Shown: piece by piece, positions 7,308-11,712 of the stretch
Numbering within the stretch: position 1 is the first letter of the stretch
Layout: each line of letters opens with the position of its first letter
DNA from: Syntrophobacterales bacterium
GTDB lineage: Bacteria > Desulfobacterota > Syntrophia > Syntrophales > UBA6807
Direction: 5' to 3'
NCBI GenBank assembly: GCA_021159265.1
Contig: JAGGSD010000354.1
Location: forward strand, 1 to 11,712
Length of the DNA: 11,712 nt
The notes under the pieces: generated by a model
The model's database searches: none
What the model was told of the DNA's origin: nothing
What the model saw: the letters and a program-made list of their open reading frames with translations, nothing else
Translations under genes and position numbers: made by a program

Positions 7308-7754
7308 ATGGACGAAACAGACAGAAAAATTCTTAATATTATCCAAACCGATTTTCCTGTAGTAGCAGAACCGTTTAAGATTCTCGGAGAAAAAGTTGGC
7401 ATTAGCGATGATGAGGCGCTGGAGCGTATCAGGAAACTTAAAAAAGATGGAATCATACGCAGGATAGGAGCAGTATTTGATAACGGTAAACTTGGATTCA
7501 CAAGCACTCTCTGTGCCGCGAGAGTTCCGGAAAAGAAAATCAAGGAATTTGTTGATATCGTTAATTCATATCCCGGTGTCACCCATAATTACAAAAGGAA
7601 CCACGAGTACAATGTCTGGTTTACCTTTATTGCTCCAGCCGAAGTTGAAATCGAAAAATCCCTGAAAGAAATCAGTGACAAAACCGGCGTTTCAGATATC
7701 TTCAATATACCCGCCAAAAGAAAATTCAAGATTGATGCCAGCTTTGAGCTGTAG
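7308..7754 (+). CDS. ahbA: Siroheme decarboxylase subunit, AhbA type (Lrp/AsnC fold)
   Basis: A 148-residue protein with an N-terminal winged helix (about residues 3-55) and a C-terminal Lrp/RAM-like ferredoxin fold (about 62-145). Automated annotation may call it an AsnC-family regulator, but the segments RRIGAVFD (51-58), KLGFTSTLCAARVP (61-74), GVTHNY (90-95) and YNVWFT (101-106) are those of siroheme decarboxylase subunits. The enzyme converts siroheme to 12,18-didecarboxysiroheme, the substrate of AhbC. I choose AhbA over AhbB because AhbB proteins, as I recall them, carry RFGA and a SHCYRR-type motif instead. Characterised bacterial enzymes are AhbA/AhbB complexes, and no AhbB is in this window, so a partner must lie elsewhere or this subunit acts alone. 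The ATG directly abuts the ahbD stop with no strong ribosome-binding site, suggesting translational coupling. A likely terminator follows 44 bases after the stop. Confidence 0.82.
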   Translation: MDETDRKILNIIQTDFPVVAEPFKILGEKVGISDDEALERIRKLKKDGIIRRIGAVFDNGKLGFTSTLCAARVPEKKIKEFVDIVNSYPGVTHNYKRNHEYNVWFTFIAPAEVEIEKSLKEISDKTGVSDIFNIPAKRKFKIDASFEL

Positions 7755-7797
7755 TGCAGTCACATCTTAAATATTAAGTATACGCTTTTTAATTTCC

Positions 7798-7827
7798 GAC
7801 AAGTGGGCGCATCCCCTGTCTTTTTTA
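7798..7827 (+). terminator. Probable intrinsic terminator of the heme block
   Basis: On the + strand, gaca at 7798-7801 pairs with tgtc at 7817-7820, G7803 with C7816, and ggg at 7805-7807 with ccc at 7813-7815. A7802 and T7804 are bulged and the loop is cgcat. Six T's follow directly (7821-7826). The position, 44 bases after the ahbA stop and before a convergent gene, fits the end of the heme transcript. The bulges lower confidence. Confidence 0.5.
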
Positions 7828-7884
7828 CTATTTTCGTTCAAAAGCTGACAGACCTTGAACCTTTCGCCTCAAACCTCTTTCTTT

Positions 7885-7899
7885 TGCGGCCTTGCCGCA
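7885..7899. other. Perfect short hairpin immediately after the VWA gene stop
   Basis: tgcggc at 7885-7890 is complementary to gccgca at 7894-7899 with a three-base loop. It abuts the stop codon of the VWA gene (7900-7902, - strand). No T-run follows on either strand, so it may protect the 3' end of the mRNA or pause transcription rather than act as a classical terminator. Confidence 0.4.
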
Positions 7900-9090
7900 T
7901 TAGTTACGTGACATAAGATGATGCACCATCTTATCCAGGCCATCCAAGGTAAGTTCATACATGGGGAATATCTGTTTTATGATATCAACAGTCCATGCGC
8001 CCCAGTCTCTCTTTTCAGCAGGATTTATCCAAGCGGAATGAGGAAATGTCCCGGCCAGAAATTGCAGATTTTCAATACTCGGCCTGCTCCTCCTCTTTTC
8101 GAGATAAATAAACCCGTTTTTATTCATCAATTCATATGGTGCCATACTTGCGTCACCGACAATAATGAGTCTTGTTTCGGGATCTTCATTGATAAAATCA
8201 ATAGTTTTTTCCGGTTTCGCGCGCCTGCGGGGATCTAACCATACCTCATCGTAAATTGTATTATGAAAGTAATAAACTTTTAGATCCTTGAACTGGGCCC
8301 TTACATAATTGAAGAGGGTTTGAACCAGATAAATATATGGATCCATTGACCATCCACCATTATCAATCATTAGGATGACTTTGATCCGGTCCCGAAGGCG
8401 ACGGCTATAGACAATCTCGATTTCTCCGCCGTTTCGTATGGTTTCATAGATCGTTTTATCCACATTGACGACATCCTTAGGCCCTGCCGGCACCATACGG
8501 CGTAAACGTTTCAAGGCTTCTCCCATTTGAGACTGGTTAAGGGGTCCCTCCTGAGAATAATCCTTATACCTCCTGTCCATGGCCACTTTTATAGCCGATT
8601 TGTTGCGTGATATACCACCGACACGCATACCCCCCGGATGATAGCCTGAATGGCCTACCGGCGAAGTGCCTCCGGTGCCGATCCATTTGTTCCCGCCATG
8701 ATGAGCTTCAGCCTGTTCTTTCAAACGGTCAAAAAAATACTGAATCAGCTCTTCCGGCGTTAACTGTTGAAGTTTTTTCTCATCTATACCAAGAGCGGCG
8801 GCTATATCAGCGGGATTTTTCAACCATTCTTCCAAAAGGGCTTTTGCTATTTCTGTAATTTCTTCATCGTCAGGTTCCGCAAATTCTACGCCACGGAAAG
8901 TGTGTGCAAAGATCTGATCATACATATCGAAGTAGCGTTCGCTCTTGACAAGTACGGAACGGGCAACCGTGTAGAAATCATCCAGAGAATGAATTAACCC
9001 CGTAGAAAGGGCCTTATGTAATCTGAGAAACGAGGTGGGTGTTACGGGAACACCTTTTTCTCTCAGGATATAGAAGAATTCAATAAACAA
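7900..9090 (-). CDS. CoxE-like VWA-domain protein
   Basis: A 396-residue cytoplasmic protein of the CoxE-like VWA family, which usually works with a MoxR AAA+ ATPase in maturation or metal insertion of another enzyme. The N-terminal half is helical (residues 1-128). A Gly/His-rich segment GGNKWIGTGGTSPVGHSGYH (132-151) is a family hallmark as I recall it. The VWA domain starts near 230. Its metal-site motif reads MIDNGGWSMDPY (241-252) rather than DxSxS, followed by YYFHNTIYDEVW (273-284) and LIIVGDASMAPYELM (308-322). The start is TTG at 9090, supported by AGGAG (9098-9102) seven bases upstream; no ATG gives the family N-terminus. The MoxR partner gene lies 171 bases upstream on the same strand, separated by a heptamer array. 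The client protein is unknown. Members in other genomes are sometimes called CoxE, but no CO dehydrogenase genes are nearby, so no symbol is given. Confidence 0.85.
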   Translation of the reverse strand: MFIEFFYILREKGVPVTPTSFLRLHKALSTGLIHSLDDFYTVARSVLVKSERYFDMYDQIFAHTFRGVEFAEPDDEEITEIAKALLEEWLKNPADIAAALGIDEKKLQQLTPEELIQYFFDRLKEQAEAHHGGNKWIGTGGTSPVGHSGYHPGGMRVGGISRNKSAIKVAMDRRYKDYSQEGPLNQSQMGEALKRLRRMVPAGPKDVVNVDKTIYETIRNGGEIEIVYSRRLRDRIKVILMIDNGGWSMDPYIYLVQTLFNYVRAQFKDLKVYYFHNTIYDEVWLDPRRRAKPEKTIDFINEDPETRLIIVGDASMAPYELMNKNGFIYLEKRRSRPSIENLQFLAGTFPHSAWINPAEKRDWGAWTVDIIKQIFPMYELTLDGLDKMVHHLMSRN

Positions 9091-9097
9091 GGGGACT

Positions 9098-9102
9098 CTC
9101 CT
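9098..9102 (-). promoter_or_regulatory. Shine-Dalgarno supporting a TTG start of the VWA gene
   Basis: Read on the - strand, AGGAG lies seven bases before the TTG at 9090-9088. The spacing is ideal, and this is what decides the non-ATG start. Confidence 0.65.
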
Positions 9103-9129
9103 GATGTGTCAAAACCGTAAAGGTAAAAG

Positions 9130-9164
9130 GTTCAAGTTTCAAGGTTCAAGGTTCAAGGTTCAAG
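9130..9164 (+). repeat. Tandem heptamer array, five units of GTTCAAG
   Basis: Five consecutive heptamers (9130, 9137, 9144, 9151 and 9158) read gttcaag, the second as tttcaag. The array sits in the 171-base gap between the MoxR and VWA genes. The last unit and a half, caaggttcaag at 9154-9164, is complementary to cttgagccttg at 9179-9189 with one G-T pair, so an 11-base-pair stem can form. A related inverted sequence (ccttgaaccttt, 7855-7866) lies on the other side of the VWA gene. Such arrays are prone to slippage. Confidence 0.8.
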
Positions 9165-9261
9165 GTTTCTCCTTGTTTCTTGAGCCTTGTAGATTGTTTT
9201 TTTACCGTCAACATCAACTTCTGCGCGAAAAAATGCAGTTGTTGAAAATAAAGATTTTAAT

Positions 9262-10113
9262 CTAAAATGATCTGGTAATGTTTCGGGCCGCAATTTGCAT
9301 ATCGGAACTTTTTTTATAGAGAACTCCCAGATAAGGGACTTCACCCCGATGAAGCTTTGAAATATTAAAATCGGGGTCCGCCTTCAATGCCCTGATCCAG
9401 TTGATAAGTTCCCGGGTAGCAGGTTTTTTCTCAATGCCGTCAAATCTCCTCAGGTGATAAAATGTCTCAATGCAGGCATCAATCATTTTTTCCTGCAGGT
9501 TTGAAAAGTGGACATTTATAATACTCCGCATCATTGTAGGATCAGGAAACGCAATATGATGAAAATTGCAGCGGCCCAGGAAAGGATCAGACAAATCCTT
9601 CTTGGCGTTAGACGTAATGATAACAACGGGCCGGTTTTTGGCACGGACTGTTTTGTCAATTTCTATAATATCAAACTGCATCTGGTCGAGAATGTCCAGC
9701 ATATCATCCTGAAAATCCGTGTCGGCTTTGTCAATTTCGTCTATCAGGAGGACTGTCCGGACATCAGCGACAAAGGCCTGTCCTATTTTCCCCATTTTTA
9801 TATACTCTTCAATATGACTTACATTCCTGTCGGAGTCTCCGAAACGACTGTCATTCAAACGCGTTAACGTATCATATTGATAAAGAGCATCGACCAGTTT
9901 CATGCTTGATTTCACATTCAATACGATAAGAGGCATTTTAAGGCTTTCTGCGATAGCATAAGCCAGCATGGTTTTCCCCGTTCCCGGTTCTCCCTTGAGG
10001 AGAAGAGGCATTTCAAGAGCTATTGAAACATTCACAATTTTTGCCAGTTCATTATCCAGTACATACCTTGAAGCCCCACGAAACTTATTCAGCGAATTTT
10101 CCTGATTCATCAT
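9262..10113 (-). CDS. MoxR-family AAA+ ATPase
   Basis: A 283-residue AAA+ ATPase of the MoxR group, somewhat short as usual for this family. Walker A is GEPGTGKT (41-48), Walker B is VLLIDEIDKAD (121-131), sensor 1 is in VIITSNAKKDLSDPFLGRC (164-182) with a candidate arginine finger at 181, and a sensor-2-like segment is KPATRELINW (230-239). MoxR proteins are chaperone-like ATPases that act with VWA proteins, and the VWA gene follows directly on the same strand, supporting a functional pair. The frame opens with two ATGs (10113 and 10110). The ribosome-binding site AGGAGA (10115-10120) is too close to the first, so the second is the likelier start. The gene begins 220 bases after the thiolase stop, so it may have its own promoter. 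The residue pair LGRC, where LRRC is common, is a minor variation. Confidence 0.92.
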   Translation of the reverse strand: MMNQENSLNKFRGASRYVLDNELAKIVNVSIALEMPLLLKGEPGTGKTMLAYAIAESLKMPLIVLNVKSSMKLVDALYQYDTLTRLNDSRFGDSDRNVSHIEEYIKMGKIGQAFVADVRTVLLIDEIDKADTDFQDDMLDILDQMQFDIIEIDKTVRAKNRPVVIITSNAKKDLSDPFLGRCNFHHIAFPDPTMMRSIINVHFSNLQEKMIDACIETFYHLRRFDGIEKKPATRELINWIRALKADPDFNISKLHRGEVPYLGVLYKKSSDMQIAARNITRSF

Positions 10114-10251
10114 GTCTCCTTTTTATAAATGAACTACCACGCAGCAAGTTGCTTGGAGTAATCCGTAAAATCTGTGGATTAAAAAACAATCGTCTCCTTC
10201 TGAATTTATATAGTCATAGCAGCCTGAACCAGACAAGACGGAGCTAAGATG

Positions 10252-10274
10252 AACATCGAACACCCAACATCGAA
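10252..10274. repeat. Direct repeat aacatcgaa in the thiolase-MoxR gap
   Basis: The nonamer aacatcgaa occurs at 10252-10260 and 10266-10274, spaced by caccc, giving a 14-base period. The 220-base gap (10114-10333) holds otherwise no gene I can support: only the MoxR ribosome-binding site and AT-rich sequence. No clear terminator with a T-run is seen after the thiolase. Confidence 0.5.
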
Positions 10275-10333
10275 AGTTAAATTCTAAATTAAGGATAAAA
10301 ATTCTAATCGCTCTGCTGCGTATTGTATAAACG

Positions 10334-11533
10334 CTATATGTCTCTCGTCCACAGCGATGCCATGGAAGGACCTCCCCCTACACAAAGAGAAGCGCCACCT
10401 AGAGTTAAGTTCAGCCTTTCAAGTTCATAATATAAGGATACAACAATACGCAACCCCGTACATCCCACGGGGTGTCCCAAGGCAATTCCTGAGCCGTTAT
10501 GGTTTACCTTTTCAATGTTCAGCTCAATGCCAAACTCTTCCTTGAGCATTCTCTTAACACCCAGCCATTGAGACGCAAATGCCTCATTAATCTCCCAGTA
10601 CTCTATATCTTCAAATTTCATGCCTGCCTGTTTGAGACATTTTGGTATAGAAACAGCAGGGCCCAGTCCCATTACTTTGGGATCAACGCCTTCGCCACAT
10701 ATATTAATCAATTTCATCAGCGGTTTTATCCCCAGCTCTTTCGCCTTATCCTTTGACATGATTACCACGGCCGCGGCCGCATCATTAAGCCCGGAAGCAT
10801 TGGCAGCAGTGACAATGCCATCTTTTTTAAATGCGGGGCGGAGTTTACCCATGGCTTCAAGATTAGCATCCGGTATCATATGCTCATCCGTGTCATATAT
10901 CTTGATACCCTTTTTAGATTTGATTTCGACCGGGACAATCTCACGTTTAAAGATACCCTCTCGAACCGCCCTTGTAGCTCGTGTGTGGCTTATAAGGGCT
11001 AATTGGTCGCATTCCTGGCGGGTAATGCCATATTTCTCGGCCACGTTTTCAGCAGTAATTCCCATGTGACCGGGAACAAGTTCATCGACCAACCCATCAT
11101 GAAGCATTGCGTCCTCAATCATTCCAGGACCCATTCTATATCCTGTTCTGCCTTTCGGAATCATGTATGGTGCATTCGTCATGCTTTCCACACCGATAAC
11201 CAGACCGATTTCCGTTTTACCTAACATAATGTTCTGAGCAGCTATTTCCAAAGCTCTCATGCCGGATGTACAATTCTGGTTAATATTGACAGCTCCGCTC
11301 CTGTGGGGAAGTCCTATATTCATTGCAACATTCCGCGCCGGCAACGACCCACACATGTGCGGGAAAACCTGTCCCATACAACATTCATCAATAATATCCG
11401 CAGGAATTCCCGCTCTCTCAACGGCTGCCTTGCCCGCAGTTACGGCCAGATCCCTGGCCGGAACATCCTTTAAACTTCCCAGAAATTTCCCGATTGCCGT
11501 ACGGCAAGCAGATACAATAACTACATCTTTCAT
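10334..11533 (-). CDS. Thiolase, acetyl-CoA C-acetyltransferase family
   Basis: A 399-residue thiolase of usual length. It reversibly joins or cleaves beta-ketoacyl-CoA using CoA, either as acetoacetyl-CoA thiolase or as a beta-ketothiolase in fatty or aromatic acid degradation. The start MKDVVIVSACRTAIGKFLGSL is typical. The acylated cysteine is Cys88 in NQNCTSGMRALE, NEAF is at 316-319, the catalytic histidine is His354 in IALGHPVG, and the proton-shuttling cysteine is Cys384 in SLCVGGG. The variants CTSG and NHNGSGIALGHPVGCTG depart from the common CGSG and NGGAIALGHPIG and suggest a subgroup whose acyl substrate cannot be told from sequence. A good ribosome-binding site (GGGAGGA on the - strand, about 11538-11544) precedes the ATG. 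The MoxR and VWA genes downstream are on the same strand, but the 220-base gap makes a shared transcript uncertain. No other beta-oxidation gene is in the window. Confidence 0.93.
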   Translation of the reverse strand: MKDVVIVSACRTAIGKFLGSLKDVPARDLAVTAGKAAVERAGIPADIIDECCMGQVFPHMCGSLPARNVAMNIGLPHRSGAVNINQNCTSGMRALEIAAQNIMLGKTEIGLVIGVESMTNAPYMIPKGRTGYRMGPGMIEDAMLHDGLVDELVPGHMGITAENVAEKYGITRQECDQLALISHTRATRAVREGIFKREIVPVEIKSKKGIKIYDTDEHMIPDANLEAMGKLRPAFKKDGIVTAANASGLNDAAAAVVIMSKDKAKELGIKPLMKLINICGEGVDPKVMGLGPAVSIPKCLKQAGMKFEDIEYWEINEAFASQWLGVKRMLKEEFGIELNIEKVNHNGSGIALGHPVGCTGLRIVVSLYYELERLNLTLGGASLCVGGGPSMASLWTRDI

Positions 11534-11641
11534 ATAATCCTCCCTGTTTATTTTCTTTTAGAATCTGGAAATAAATAAGTTATTGAAATTCGTGTCCTGA
11601 TTTAGGTTAGTCCCTTAATTGTAAAGTTCGTGCAAAATTGG

Positions 11642-11712
11642 CTTCGACGTGAGCTCATGCCGAAGGCCTGTCGAAGGAAAAGAAAGTGCGAAATTAAATT
11701 TTCTTTTTCGTG
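11642..11712 (+). repeat. Second copy of composite dispersed repeat, cut by window edge
   Basis: Positions 11651-11712 match 3841-3900 at nearly every base apart from a few substitutions and small insertions, including the shared core gccgaaggcctgtcgaagg. The left hairpin here is cttcgac (11642-11648) with gtcgaag (11670-11676), seven pairs. The AT-rich part stops at the window end in ttttcgtg, the same point as 3893-3900 in the full copy, so the remainder probably continues beyond. It lies upstream of the thiolase in the 179-base stretch 11534-11712, which has no gene. Confidence 0.8.

Noticed and set aside
7308..7754. Lrp/AsnC-family transcription regulator
   Set aside because: The fold is shared, but the VTHNY and YNVWFT motifs and the position directly after ahbD point to siroheme decarboxylase.
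9130..9164. CRISPR-like array
   Set aside because: Units are seven bases, directly adjacent with no spacers, and no cas gene is present. It is a simple tandem repeat.
9191..9203. Intrinsic terminator after the 9154-9189 hairpin (T-run at 9196-9203)
   Set aside because: The T-run lies on the + strand, where no gene is being transcribed; on the - strand, which carries MoxR and VWA, it would be an A-run on the wrong side.
10620..11069. 149-codon + strand frame opposite the thiolase
   Set aside because: It lies entirely within the thiolase gene, whose catalytic motifs are intact; the antisense translation has no known motif.

Overview
The window looks like part of a strictly anaerobic deltaproteobacterial (Desulfobacterota) genome, possibly of the Syntrophia or sulfate-reducer type. 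This is inferred from the gene set, not from a search. The main reason is a cluster for the siroheme-dependent (Ahb) route to heme b, which in bacteria is best known from sulfate reducers and relatives. The short dispersed intergenic repeats also fit, by memory only.

Positions 80-7754 (+ strand) form one operon-like block: a fused SUMT/uroporphyrinogen-III synthase (cobA-hemD), the radical SAM enzyme AhbC, porphobilinogen synthase HemB, a 755-residue HEAT-repeat protein of unknown role, the radical SAM heme synthase AhbD, and an Lrp-fold siroheme decarboxylase subunit (AhbA type). Together they cover ALA to porphobilinogen (HemB), hydroxymethylbilane to uroporphyrinogen III (HemD domain), uroporphyrinogen III to precorrin-2 (SUMT domain), siroheme decarboxylation (AhbA, with a partner), didecarboxysiroheme to iron-coproporphyrin III (AhbC) and iron-coproporphyrin III to heme b (AhbD). 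HemA, HemL, HemC, the precorrin-2 dehydrogenase/ferrochelatase and AhbB are not in the window. A bulged hairpin followed by six T's (about 7798-7827) is a plausible end of this transcript.

Positions 7900-11533 (- strand, convergent with the heme block) hold, in transcription order, a thiolase (acetyl-CoA acetyltransferase family), a MoxR-type AAA+ ATPase and a CoxE-like VWA-domain protein. The last two are a typical chaperone pair; their client is not evident.

The gaps between genes are all short (under 300 bases) but rich in repeats. A composite element (hairpin, AT-rich stretch, second small hairpin) lies whole between hemB and the HEAT gene, is cut by the right window edge upstream of the thiolase, and is present as its right-end box just upstream of cobA-hemD. 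Heptamer and purine-rich repeats surround the VWA gene and follow ahbC. The most actionable annotation point is the start of ahbD: the ATG has no ribosome-binding site, while a perfect AAGGAGG lies 7 nt before an in-frame CTG 63 nt upstream, inside the end of the HEAT gene.
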